A stretch of DNA of 64,000 nt from Altererythrobacter sp. Root672 (GCF_001427865.1 NZ_LMHH01000002.1:267501-331500), one strand, 5' to 3'; positions 26,855 through 35,554 are shown, numbered from the stretch's first letter. The notes: a model not told the origin generated them from the letters alone. Numbers and translations: made by a program.

Positions 26855-27868
26855 TCAGAAGGCAGTCCCAAGGATGGCCCGCGCCATCCAGCCATTGGGG
26901 CCGTGCTCGTTGCGGCTGACGACAGCTCCGCCTGACAGGCGCAGCGACCACCTTTGGGGAAGAGCAACAACACCCGTCACACCGAGCGACAGGGCCTGTT
27001 GCGAATTGTCCGATTTCACCCCATCGACCTCGGTTTCGCCGCCCCGTCGCCACAGCATGTCCAGCGAAGCCCAAAAGCCTTTCGCCAAGCCGCGCGTCAG
27101 ATGGCCCTCGACAATCAGCAGCGGAGCCTGGGTCATCCGCTCCGCGCCGTAGGGGCGGTCGTTCGAGCCATAAAAGGTGACGGTCGGCATCAGCTCGATC
27201 GTTGTCAGCGACGGATCGCCCATGCCCTTGCCGATGGCGTAGACGATCGGCACGCCAAGGCGCACCGCGAAGCGATTGGCTCCGATGTTGGTCGTGCGCG
27301 TATCGCTGTACTTGCCGGTCGGCAGGAACAGCTTGCCGAGCAGGTTCACCGCCAGTCCTGGAGGATGCACCGCATAGTCCGCAGCCGGCAGCGAGGGCGT
27401 TCCATAGAGACCCACGACATAGCCCAATTGAACGTCGCCAAGCCCCGTTACCGAGTCCGGAGGGCCGCCCGGGACGAGCCCGACTTCGGAGTGAATCCGG
27501 CTCCCTGGGACAACCAGGAACGCCATGTGCTGCTGGCGGCCAACTTCGAATTCCTGCACGAACTGGAAGACCACCAGCGTCGTGTTCAAGTTGGGATCGT
27601 CCGAGACGGTCCCGGTATCGGTTCCGACATTGCTGTGGAGCGAATGGACCCTGACCGAGGCGATCGTCGTGTCCTTGGGAGCAAGCATGTAAAGCCGCGC
27701 ACCATCGTCCTGCGCCATGACCGGCGTGGCGAACAGCACCGCGGTCAGGAGCGGCCAAGCGCATACGCTACGCACCGTGGGACCGGAACTGCGGGAATGG
27801 AGCCAGCCGTGCGGCGGAAGCCTCCAACGCTTTTCTCCTCTAGTGCCGCGACTAGCGACACGAGGCAC
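26855..27868 (-). CDS. Outer-membrane transporter of the phenol MetA-pathway family
   Basis: About 337 residues, with a signal peptide ending near TPVMAQ and beta-strand-rich sequence throughout, matching the Phenol_MetA_deg outer-membrane barrel group. Typical stretches are VVFQFVQEFEVGRQ, GLGDVQLGYVVGLYG and LAVNLLGKLFLPTGKYSD. The family is annotated from a phenol degradation operon but its substrates are largely unproven. The GTG start is tentative since no ATG precedes the signal sequence. It is the first gene of the operon and lies 31 bases before the 201-residue protein gene. Confidence 0.8.
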   Translation of the reverse strand: MPRVASRGTRGEKRWRLPPHGWLHSRSSGPTVRSVCAWPLLTAVLFATPVMAQDDGARLYMLAPKDTTIASVRVHSLHSNVGTDTGTVSDDPNLNTTLVVFQFVQEFEVGRQQHMAFLVVPGSRIHSEVGLVPGGPPDSVTGLGDVQLGYVVGLYGTPSLPAADYAVHPPGLAVNLLGKLFLPTGKYSDTRTTNIGANRFAVRLGVPIVYAIGKGMGDPSLTTIELMPTVTFYGSNDRPYGAERMTQAPLLIVEGHLTRGLAKGFWASLDMLWRRGGETEVDGVKSDNSQQALSLGVTGVVALPQRWSLRLSGGAVVSRNEHGPNGWMARAILGTAF

Positions 27869-28272
27869 GGCCTAACCTGCCTTCATTCCGGAAGGCATTA
27901 GGGTTTACCCGTCGCACAATCCGGGAGAGACCTGAGATCGTGTCAGAAATGGCAAGAACTCAACAGCCCCAGTCGGGCGAATGGCGGCCATTCGCCGTAC
28001 TACAAGCGATACCTTCGGGCGTCCGCTTTCCACCCATGTCGGTCATTCCGGCAGGCTTGAACGCAAATTGACGCCCGCTCCAAAGCGGACCGTCTGCAAT
28101 CGACCCATTGCGGACGCTCGTGAGGGCCATTTCTGAGCAGCCGGTCCTGACCAGACCCTTATAGCCTAGTGAGTACAATCGGCACGGCTGGTTGGGGGAT
28201 TACCTGATGGCGCGACATAGACGCCGCCCGGTATTTCGAAAAATAGCAAACACTTGAGAGGAGTTCGCTGAG
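27869..28272. other. Divergent intergenic region between DyP operon and autotransporter
   Basis: 404 bases with no convincing gene. It should hold the promoters of the leftward DyP operon and the rightward autotransporter. It contains repeat copy B (28021-28115) and, just before the autotransporter, a clear ribosome site (GAGAGGAG about nine bases before the ATG). Short open frames here are made by the repeat and are not believed. Confidence 0.7.
28021..28116. repeat. Dispersed palindromic repeat, copy B
   Basis: A unit of about 95 bases that begins GTCCGCTTTCCACCC and ends CGACCCATTGCGGACG, with an internal CCAAAGCGGACCGTC. Its start and end echo each other (GTCCGC and GCGGAC). Copy D (33388-33480) is the same unit on the opposite strand with scattered substitutions. 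Confidence 0.75.
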
Positions 28273-31200
28273 ATGTCAGTGAATTCACCAGGTCGAGCGG
28301 GGCTCGAGCGGGTCGGTAATTGCTCGAGATCGTGCGCCGGAACGAGTTACAACTTACTTGCAGGGAGTTCCGCGCTCGCGTTTGCGGTGGGGTGCCTGAC
28401 GAGTGCGTGCGTCATTCGGTCGACACAGGCGCAAACTTGTCCGACTCTTAATGTAAACGATCTCGAATGCACGGTGCCGAGCGGCACAATCATTACAGTA
28501 ACCACTACCGGTGGCACCGGCCTCTCGAATAGCGGCGCCAGTGGAGACGTGACGGCGGATGGCATAACCATCAACCTGCAGGCCGGGAACGCGACAGGTG
28601 CGAGGTTGCAGACCGGCGCCGACATCACCGTCACTAACAGCACGCTCAAGACCACCTCGACCGCAACCACGACCATCAGCGGCCAAACGGGGGCAGTCGT
28701 CACGGGTATGGGCAGCCTCGCAAGAGTCACCGACAGCGCGTTTACCTTGGGAAACGGCACGACCGCCGCGAACAACCTTACCGCAATACGTGCCGCGGAT
28801 GGCGGCTTCGTCGCTTTGACGACGTCAAGCATACAGATGCTGGGCGGAAACAGCGGGACAGTAAGTTACTTCAACCATGGCCTGCTCGCGTCAGGGCAAG
28901 ACAGCCGGATCGAGATTACGGGGGGCTCTGTCACGACCACATCGCGCGCGTCGTTCGGCGTGCGGGCGGAGAACGGCGGCGCAATCTCCTTGTCTCAAGG
29001 TGCGACGATCGCGACGACCAACACGACGAGTGCCGCGGTCGGCGTGCCCGCCAACACCAGCAGCTATGCCCTGACCGCAACCGGAACCGGCAGCTCGATC
29101 TTGGGCCGAGACATCACCGTCACCACGGCCGGAGCCTTTGCCAACGCTGCACGGGCCGAAAGCGGGGCAACGATCGATCTGTTTACCAGCAGCCTTTCCA
29201 CCAGTGCCGCCAACGCCCATGCGTTGTTCGCTACGGGCACCAATTCACGGATCGAAGGCCAATCGCTCACGGTCAACACAACCAACGCGACGGCAAGCGC
29301 AGCGCGCAGCGAGTCCGGGGCAGCGATTGAGTTGACGGACGGCACCTACAGCACGGCGGCTGGGGCCAGTCACACCTTGTTCGCTACTGGAACGGGTAGT
29401 TCCGTCATCGGAACGAACCTCGCTGCCAGTGCCGGTGGAACGGCGACCAACGCCGCCCGAGCCGAAGATGGCGCTCGCATCGAATTGACCGGCGGCACCC
29501 TTCACACGACCGGAAGCGGCGGCTCAGAAGTGCTCAACGCGGCGGCGGCGGACGTCCGCACCGGTGGTACGATGACCCTCGACGGCGTGACGATTACCAC
29601 CACCGGGGGTCGCGGAGACGGCCTGCACGCCGACGGGGCGGGATCGCGCATAGATGCGAGCGACATCACGGTTACGACGAGTGGTACGCAAGGTAACGCG
29701 GCAGCGAATGCGATCGACATTCAAAACGGTGCGACGGTCAGTGTCGCGGATAGCAGCCTGACCGCGGTTGTGACTGCCGTCGCAGTGGGCGTGCTTGGCG
29801 GGACTGGTTCCAGCTTTTCCGCGACTGACACCACCATCACGGCGACCGGTCCCACAGCGCCAGGCGTGCGCGTGGTGAATCAATCGACCGCCACGTTGAG
29901 TGGCGGATCGATCAGCACGGGCGGAATCAATTCTGCCGCCTTGGAAGCTGGGTCCTCCACCGTCGATGCGACCAATGTCGTCATTGCGACGACGGGCGCT
30001 GGCCGATCCTACGGAGCGGTTTCGGGCGGAAGCAGTACCATCTCACTGACAGGGGGTTCGATCACCACTTCGGGGGACGCTGAGAATGCAGGCACGGCAA
30101 GTGCCCGGCGCGCCCATGGAATGACCGCCTACAATTCGGGTGGCCTTCTCGACTCTACCGGCACTTCGGTTCTCGTGACCGGACTAGAAGCCTTTGGCGT
30201 GGTCGCGGACGATGGCGGGATCGTCACGCTCGACGGCAATTCGATCAGCACGGAGGGCGCTCTTGGGATCGGGCTTTACGCGGGCATTGACCAGGAAGGC
30301 GCGCAATTCCTTGTCGATGTCACCGGCACAGACCTGGTGGTTACTACCGAAGGCCTGCGAGCCTATGGGGCGTACGTCTCGCGGGACTTCCACATCGCCA
30401 CGGCAGCGATGGACCTCGCCGGGATTTCAATCACGACATCGGGCAGCGACGCTATCGGGCTGCGAGCCATTGGTGGCGGACAATTGACGGCACAGAACGG
30501 ACAAGTCGTTACGTCCGGCCCGAGTGCCTACGGAGTGCAGTCGCGGTACTTCGTCGATGCGGTTGTGCCCGACGGCCGCGACGAACCGACCTCGATCACG
30601 CTGACGGGGTTGTCGATCGAAACAAGTGGAGCGCTCGCGCACGGCGCCGTCGTCCAGAACGGAGCCCGCTTGTCGGGAACGGATGCCTCGATCGACGCTA
30701 CGGGGTCCGGCGCCGCCGCGCTTTTTGTACTCGGGGATTTCGGGCCCGCGTCGCTCGCCAGCTTCGCCGACAGCGAGCTCGCCAACGCGAATGGAGCCAC
30801 TGTTGTCGCGGCCGGAAATGCCGACATCGTCTTTCTCCGCTCGACAGTGGGCACTCCGCTTGCCGATGGTGGAAACGAGCAGTGGTTGCAGGTTGCGACG
30901 TCGGATGATTTCGCTCCGCTCGATGCCCAAGCTCCGTTGAGCGAAAACCAGGATCCGGGTCTGACGCTCGTTTCGGCACGGCTGTCGCCGGCTGCCCTGG
31001 CTCCGGCAGCGCTGCCCGGTCTTGCGAACGTGACCCTCACAGCTTCGCGGGCGACGGGTTCGGCGCTGACAGCGTCCGGCAGCGTGTCCAATCTGGTCCT
31101 GGACCAGGGCAGCGTATGGGATCTCACCGGCAACTCCAATCTCACCAGCGTCACGAATAACCTGAGCAGCATTTTGTACCTGGCTCCGGCGAGTGATCCC

Positions 31201-32907
31201 ACGCTTCTTTCGAGCTACAAGACGCTGACGGTGGTCAACTGGATTGGGCAGGGAGGCGTACTCGGGCTCAACACTTATCTCGGCCTGGACGGCTCCCCTT
31301 CCGACCTATTGGTTATCGACGGCGGGACCGGCACGGGGAATACCGCGCTTCGCATTACAAACACGACCGGTCGCGGTGCAGTCACAACGGGAAACGGCAT
31401 TCTTGTCGTGGATGCCGTCAACGGCGGCACGACCGCGACGGGGGCATTTCAGCTTGGTGCCCCCGCGATAGCAGGACCGTACGAGTACCTGCTGTATCGG
31501 GGGAGTGTCGACACGAGTGGGCCTGACAGCTGGTACCTGCGGTCCACTCTCGATTGCTCCGTCCCGGGCGCCCCCTCGCCGCCGTGCCCTACACCTACAC
31601 CTACGCCGACACCAACACCGACACCTACGCCAACTCCAACTCCAACTCCCACTCCCACTCCCACTCCAACGCCGACACCGACGCCCACACCGACACCAAC
31701 GCCCACACCGACACCAACGCCGACGCCAACTCCGACACCCACTCCGACACCCACTCCGACACCCACTCCGACACCCACTCCGACACCCACTCCGACACCC
31801 ACTCCGACACCAACGCCCACACCGACACCAACGCCGACACCGACACCAACGCCGACGCCGACACCGACGCCGACACCGACACCAACGCCGACGCCGACAC
31901 CGACGCCGACGCCGACGCCGCCTCCCCGGCCAACGCCGAATTATCGCGAGGAGGTTTCTCTCATAACGGCCTTACCGACGGCCGCGCTCGTCTATGGACG
32001 GGGTATCCTCGACACTCTCCACGAACGAGTGGGAGATGAAGAGCAGTTGCGCGGCGATCCGGAACTGAATGACGACGAAAACCCCAATGGCGTGTGGGGT
32101 CGCTTCATCGCGAAGGACGTCCGGCATCACACCGACCGAGGCATCTACGGAACAGGTCCCAGCTACAAGATGGACAGCTGGGCATTTCAGGGCGGGATCG
32201 ATATCTACCGTGCCGAAGACGACGATGGCGATCGCGACCATGCGGGGATCTATGGGGTTTACGGAGAAGCCGACTCCCGTGTCACTCACCAGATACTGGA
32301 CCAGGAGTTCGCTGGCGGCACGGCGACCATGAAGAATGGCACCCTGGGTGCCTATTGGACTCACTTTGAGGAAGGTGGGGAATATCTCGATGCCATCGTG
32401 CAGGCGACGTGGCTCAATATCCACGTCCGGCCGCGACGTCTCCCGGAGGTTAGAACTGACGGATTTAGCCTGGCCGCATCTCTCGAGGGTGGGTACCCGA
32501 TCGAGATCGACGAGGATTGGCGGCTCGAACCCCAGGCGCAGTTGATCTACCAGACCTTGTCGCTCGACGACATGAGCGATGTCGCCTCCACCATCCGTTT
32601 CCGCGATCTCAACTCTCTTGCGGGGCGCATCGGCGCCAGGCTCAATAACATTGGCGAGGAGCTGGGTTGGATCCGGGTGAACTTGTGGCACGAGTTCACG
32701 GGACACCTCAAGACCGAGTTCTCGACCGAGACGGGCTTCCTCGCGTTCGAAGCCGAGCTTCCCCGCACCTGGTGGGAAATTGACGCCGGAGTGAGCTGGC
32801 ATCTCGACCGCAATACCACTCTCTTTGGAGCGGGTAGCTACAACTCCACCTTCGACGGACACAGTAAAGCTTACGACGCGAAGATCGGAGTTCGCTACAA
32901 TTGGTAA
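28273..32907 (+). CDS. Large autotransporter with Thr-Pro repeat linker
   Basis: A 1544-residue type Va-like autotransporter. An extended signal region (about 1-54, ending TQAQ) is followed by a Ser/Thr/Gly-rich beta-helical passenger of about 1000 residues, in which motifs such as ITTSG, VTTT and ALFATG recur every 20-60 residues. Residues about 1105-1217 are almost pure Thr-Pro dipeptides. The C-terminal 315 residues form the outer-membrane barrel and end in the aromatic ...VRYNW. The passenger is probably surface-displayed as an adhesin or barrier protein. The TP stretch would act as a stiff extended spacer; it is unusually long. A 125-base inverted repeat begins four bases after the stop. 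Confidence 0.88.
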   Translation: MSVNSPGRAGLERVGNCSRSCAGTSYNLLAGSSALAFAVGCLTSACVIRSTQAQTCPTLNVNDLECTVPSGTIITVTTTGGTGLSNSGASGDVTADGITINLQAGNATGARLQTGADITVTNSTLKTTSTATTTISGQTGAVVTGMGSLARVTDSAFTLGNGTTAANNLTAIRAADGGFVALTTSSIQMLGGNSGTVSYFNHGLLASGQDSRIEITGGSVTTTSRASFGVRAENGGAISLSQGATIATTNTTSAAVGVPANTSSYALTATGTGSSILGRDITVTTAGAFANAARAESGATIDLFTSSLSTSAANAHALFATGTNSRIEGQSLTVNTTNATASAARSESGAAIELTDGTYSTAAGASHTLFATGTGSSVIGTNLAASAGGTATNAARAEDGARIELTGGTLHTTGSGGSEVLNAAAADVRTGGTMTLDGVTITTTGGRGDGLHADGAGSRIDASDITVTTSGTQGNAAANAIDIQNGATVSVADSSLTAVVTAVAVGVLGGTGSSFSATDTTITATGPTAPGVRVVNQSTATLSGGSISTGGINSAALEAGSSTVDATNVVIATTGAGRSYGAVSGGSSTISLTGGSITTSGDAENAGTASARRAHGMTAYNSGGLLDSTGTSVLVTGLEAFGVVADDGGIVTLDGNSISTEGALGIGLYAGIDQEGAQFLVDVTGTDLVVTTEGLRAYGAYVSRDFHIATAAMDLAGISITTSGSDAIGLRAIGGGQLTAQNGQVVTSGPSAYGVQSRYFVDAVVPDGRDEPTSITLTGLSIETSGALAHGAVVQNGARLSGTDASIDATGSGAAALFVLGDFGPASLASFADSELANANGATVVAAGNADIVFLRSTVGTPLADGGNEQWLQVATSDDFAPLDAQAPLSENQDPGLTLVSARLSPAALAPAALPGLANVTLTASRATGSALTASGSVSNLVLDQGSVWDLTGNSNLTSVTNNLSSILYLAPASDPTLLSSYKTLTVVNWIGQGGVLGLNTYLGLDGSPSDLLVIDGGTGTGNTALRITNTTGRGAVTTGNGILVVDAVNGGTTATGAFQLGAPAIAGPYEYLLYRGSVDTSGPDSWYLRSTLDCSVPGAPSPPCPTPTPTPTPTPTPTPTPTPTPTPTPTPTPTPTPTPTPTPTPTPTPTPTPTPTPTPTPTPTPTPTPTPTPTPTPTPTPTPTPTPTPTPTPTPTPTPTPTPTPTPTPTPTPTPPPRPTPNYREEVSLITALPTAALVYGRGILDTLHERVGDEEQLRGDPELNDDENPNGVWGRFIAKDVRHHTDRGIYGTGPSYKMDSWAFQGGIDIYRAEDDDGDRDHAGIYGVYGEADSRVTHQILDQEFAGGTATMKNGTLGAYWTHFEEGGEYLDAIVQATWLNIHVRPRRLPEVRTDGFSLAASLEGGYPIEIDEDWRLEPQAQLIYQTLSLDDMSDVASTIRFRDLNSLAGRIGARLNNIGEELGWIRVNLWHEFTGHLKTEFSTETGFLAFEAELPRTWWEIDAGVSWHLDRNTTLFGAGSYNSTFDGHSKAYDAKIGVRYNW
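31588..31930 (+). repeat. Thr-Pro-coding tandem repeat DNA
   Basis: Repeats of ACNCCN with a 12-base sub-unit (ACACCCACTCCG) repeated about six times near 31735-31805. All units are multiples of 6 or 12, so copy-number change keeps the reading frame and would alter linker length rather than switch the gene off. The array also produces a spurious Gly-Val frame on the other strand. Confidence 0.9.
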
Positions 32908-32910
32908 CTG

Positions 32911-33035
32911 AACGTCCGCTTTCCACCCTTTGCAGTCATTCAGCATAGGCTGCGGGGAACCTCAAAGCGGAACGTCGGCTAACGGGCCGAGGCCATTGGG
33001 GGAGGAATGGCCGCAAAGGGTGGAAAGCGGACGTT
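32911..33035. repeat. MITE-like element: perfect 23-bp terminal inverted repeats (copy C)
   Basis: The left arm 32911-32933 and right arm 33013-33035 are exact reverse complements and begin AACGTCCGCTTTCCACCC. About 79 bases lie between. The interior keeps the CAAAGCGGA core of the repeat family. It starts three bases after the autotransporter stop and touches the stop codon of the leftward membrane-protein gene, so it may also act as a two-way terminator hairpin. Confidence 0.82.
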
Positions 33036-33357
33036 ATGGTGCCTCTTGCTTTTCGAGATGCTTTGCCCCGCCGGCGCGAAGCTCGGCCACCACCCGCATC
33101 CTCTTCAAACGATACGCTCGAGATCGCAGCCCGCCAACTAGCGCAAGCCCAGCGAACAGGACCATTACAAAGCTTGGCATCACACTCGCCGGGGCGCGGC
33201 CCAGAAGAATTGGCATGATGATCGGGGCAGCAAATAAAGACGCAGAACCAACGAACGCTACGCGCTCGTGAATCAGGTCGGGAACGTAGAAAGGGTCGCG
33301 CGACTCCATGAACCCGTCCAAATCGGACATCGCGTAAATTGCGTCCCTCCAGGTCAT
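33034..33357 (-). CDS. Small membrane protein, unknown function
   Basis: About 107 residues with two hydrophobic segments (FVGSASLFAAPIIMPILLG and PSFVMVLFAGLALVGGL) after an N terminus with MTWRDAIYAMSDLDGFM. The basic C terminus is probably cytoplasmic. The open frame extends upstream to 33465 but that part is encoded by repeat copy D, so the ATG at 33357 is preferred. Its stop overlaps the right arm of the MITE-like element. No family recognised; a real but modest gene model. Confidence 0.5.
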   Translation of the reverse strand: MTWRDAIYAMSDLDGFMESRDPFYVPDLIHERVAFVGSASLFAAPIIMPILLGRAPASVMPSFVMVLFAGLALVGGLRSRAYRLKRMRVVAELRAGGAKHLEKQEAP

Positions 33358-33387
33358 ACGTCCAAGCCTAGCAGCCTGTCGAAGGGC

Positions 33388-33480
33388 CGCAATGGGTCGT
33401 TTGGAGACGGTCCGCTTTGGAACGAGTGCCCGATTTGCCCTTTTGCCAGTCGGAACGACCGACATGGGTGGAAAGCGGAC
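33388..33480. repeat. Dispersed palindromic repeat, copy D (reverse orientation)
   Basis: Reads CCGCAATGGGTCG to GGGTGGAAAGCGGAC, the reverse complement of copy B. In the gap between the small membrane-protein gene and the TonB-C-like gene, where no other feature is seen. Confidence 0.75.
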
Positions 33481-33633
33481 ATTGCTAGGCTCATCGTTTT
33501 GCCGGGCAACTTCCGAAAGGCGAGGGATTAGGCGGACGCGGTTACGAGACTACCGTCTTCAACCTTTGGCATGAATGGGCCGGCTTGAGATAAGTTAGGC
33601 GCTGCGATACTGTGAAATTGGGAGAAACGTGAA

Positions 33634-34566
33634 ATGCCAAGAGTATTTCATCTGGTGCCCGCAGTAATCGCGGCGACAATCATATGCTCCAACCCAGTGC
33701 GGGCCAAGGAGCCCCGTGTCTTTGTAGGAGCTAGTGCCTGGGCGATGAACTACGCCGAGGACAGCTGCCAGCTCACGCGCGATTTTGCCTACGGCGACGA
33801 GATTATCACGCTCTCGCTTGAGAGATTTCAGCCGAGCGACACCGTTGAGATGGCCTTGGCATCCAGCGAGCTCCGCCGGGCTCCGCGCGAGTTCACGACC
33901 AAGTTCCAGTTCGCGCCCGGGGCCGTGCAATTCGAAGCGCGGCAATTCCAGGGCGAGCTTGAGGACGGACGTGACTATTTCGGCATCGGGCCGGTTCGGC
34001 TCGGTATCGCGGCTGTATCGTTCGGCGATGCCGACGAGTTTCAACAGGCCGCTACGACGCTATACCGGCGCGCCGATGAGCTCGAGGCAGCTCGCAAGCT
34101 CGAAGGGCTCATGGTCACGGAAGGCTTTACCAAGGACTTCACTCTCGACCTTGGGCCGATGGTTCCGCCCATCCAGGCCATGCAAGCATGCATGGACGAG
34201 CTTTTGACGCATTGGGGTGTCGACGTGGAGCGGCATCGCACGCTTACGCGGCCGGCCGTTCCGGCCGAAGATCCGCAGACTTGGGTTACCCCGGCGGACT
34301 TTCCCGTCGACGAACGACAGCGTCGCCGGGGAGGATTCAATACAGTTCGTTTGTTGCTCGACGCTGCCGGAAAGCCGACCAGCTGCCAAGTGCAGCGAGC
34401 CGGGGCGGACAGCTTCAACAGTGCCGCGTGTCGTATCCTGATGGAAAAGGGCAAGTTCGAGCCCGCACTCGATGCCGCCGGGCAACCCATGCCGAGCTAC
34501 TTTGTGGCGAATTTCCGGTTCCAGCTATTCACAGCCCCTGCAGGTTCGGCGAGGCGCCTGCGCTGA
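33634..34566 (+). CDS. Secreted protein with a TonB C-terminal-like domain
   Basis: A 310-residue protein with a signal peptide (about 1-24, ending PVRAK) and no further membrane segment. The last about 75 residues look like a TonB C-terminal domain: GGFNTVRLLLDAAGKPTSCQV, the SAACRILMEKGKFEPA block and PSYFVANFRFQ. Normal TonB proteins are anchored by an uncleaved N-terminal helix; here that anchor seems to be a cleavable signal. The central part (about 30-220) is unassigned. The function may involve binding a peptidoglycan or outer-membrane partner. Confidence in the domain is moderate. Confidence 0.68.
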   Translation: MPRVFHLVPAVIAATIICSNPVRAKEPRVFVGASAWAMNYAEDSCQLTRDFAYGDEIITLSLERFQPSDTVEMALASSELRRAPREFTTKFQFAPGAVQFEARQFQGELEDGRDYFGIGPVRLGIAAVSFGDADEFQQAATTLYRRADELEAARKLEGLMVTEGFTKDFTLDLGPMVPPIQAMQACMDELLTHWGVDVERHRTLTRPAVPAEDPQTWVTPADFPVDERQRRRGGFNTVRLLLDAAGKPTSCQVQRAGADSFNSAACRILMEKGKFEPALDAAGQPMPSYFVANFRFQLFTAPAGSARRLR

Positions 34567-34708
34567 GATCGTGCCGCACACTCTCGCAGCTCAGCCTCGG
34601 TGCGGAGCGTCCGTTTGAGACCTTCCCCATCGCGCCTCTGCACCTCATCTTCGCCATCCAGGCGCCCGGGCGCCCGCCTCGAAGTTGCACTTCAGTTATA
34701 CCAGTCGG

Positions 34709-34747
34709 ATGTCCGCGATGGGTCGAAAGCAGACCGTCCGCTATTTG
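34709..34747. repeat. Dispersed palindromic repeat, partial copy E
   Basis: ATGTCCGCGATGGGTCGAAA followed by GCAGACCGTCCGCTATTTG: the reverse complement of the end of copies A and B. It lies at the junction between cargo and mobile core, four bases from the end of the HGG-motif gene. Translated, it gives the SAMGRKQT peptide seen in spurious small proteins. Confidence 0.6.
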
Positions 34748-34750
34748 TGC

Positions 34751-35014
34751 TCACCCATCCATTTCCCGAACGATCCGCGCAATCCCTATGATGTAGCGGG
34801 CGGCCGCTTTGGTCTTCGCGGAATATCCACCGTGCTTGCGGGCATGCATGTTCCCCTTAGGTGGACCGGCATTCGTTCCGCCGTGCATACGACACCTTTT
34901 CCGACCCCTTACTGCCGGGGATTGGCACTCCGTTCCCGAACGGGTCCGGGCCAGGCAGCGCGGCGCTTGTGCCAAGCGGGCCGGTTGCATGGGATTGTTT
35001 GATTGATTTGCCAT
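34751..35014 (-). CDS. HGG-motif zinc-finger-like protein
   Basis: An 87-residue basic protein with a Cys/His pattern typical of phage- and island-borne proteins: RCLARTRSGTECQSPAV, then RCRMHGGTNAGPPKGNMH and HGGYSAKTKAAARYI. Such proteins carry a small zinc-binding or HNH-like motif; the function is unknown, possibly DNA binding. Its first 53 codons overlap the 3' end of the upstream gene by 158 bases in another frame. Homologues in similar islands appear to keep the same nested layout, but I have not verified this. Confidence 0.72.
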   Translation of the reverse strand: MANQSNNPMQPARLAQAPRCLARTRSGTECQSPAVRGRKRCRMHGGTNAGPPKGNMHARKHGGYSAKTKAAARYIIGIARIVREMDG

Positions 35015-35552
35015 TTTCGGCTGCCCCTGTGTGGTGGTGGAATTGATCGGCAATGACGGCCTGCCCACCCTCATTGACATGCACATGCCGCACCGTTTGC
35101 TCGCGCGGCTGGTGCAGCCTTGCCAGTGCCTCCAGCGTGGAACGGCAGGCAGCTTGTGCCTTGAGCGCCAGTCGCATGTATCTGTCGGCAGCGTCGGGAT
35201 ATTGGCCCATGTTGTTGCCTGAGCGCCGTGCCATGTCGGTAAAGACGGCATCCAGCGAGATCGCTTGCGAGGTATAGATGCGGCTGGCCAATGACAGGTC
35301 GCCTTTCATGGCCCGCTGAATCTCCTCCGCCAGCACGGCGCTGCTTTCCGCAATGTCCGGCTTGAATTGGTCGCCAAACATTTGCGAACCGAACGACATG
35401 GCCAGATTGGCGTTGCGGGTTTGCGGGTCCAGCGTGATCCGGGCCAGCGTCCGCCCGACCTTTTCGTCCGCCCGCTTTTCGACTTCCAGTTTGCCGGTTT
35501 CGCCCCGTGCCACCAGTCCATCGCCGGGATTGGCCTTCGCCCTTTTTGCCAT
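34857..35552 (-). CDS. Island protein of unknown function
   Basis: A 231-residue soluble protein, starting MAKRAKANPGDG. The middle is helical (NLAMSFGSQMFGDQF, AVLAEEIQRAMKGDLSLASR, YMRLALKAQAACRSTLEAL). The C-terminal region is less ordered, with a His-rich strip (RHVHVNEGGQAVIADQFHHH). It starts two bases after the HUH gene stop and overlaps the HGG gene, so it belongs to the mobile-core operon. The codons before 35552 (to 35606) are rejected because the ATG at 35552 fits the spacing. Confidence 0.68.
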   Translation of the reverse strand: MAKRAKANPGDGLVARGETGKLEVEKRADEKVGRTLARITLDPQTRNANLAMSFGSQMFGDQFKPDIAESSAVLAEEIQRAMKGDLSLASRIYTSQAISLDAVFTDMARRSGNNMGQYPDAADRYMRLALKAQAACRSTLEALARLHQPREQTVRHVHVNEGGQAVIADQFHHHTGAAENGKSIKQSHATGPLGTSAALPGPDPFGNGVPIPGSKGSEKVSYARRNECRST

Positions 35553-35554
35553 TG

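Noticed and set aside
31449-31820. Gly-Val repeat open frame on the minus strand, 123 codons
   Set aside because: It is the reverse complement of the Thr-Pro linker of the autotransporter. The frame stays open only because of the repeat, and there is no ribosome site.
31588-31930. Tandem repeat considered as a CRISPR array
   Set aside because: Units are 6-12 bases with no spacers, in frame in a long gene.
34685-35002. Plus-strand frame giving the SAMGRKQT-type peptide
   Set aside because: The peptide comes from translating repeat copy E. Such small proteins recur wherever the repeat occurs and are artefacts.
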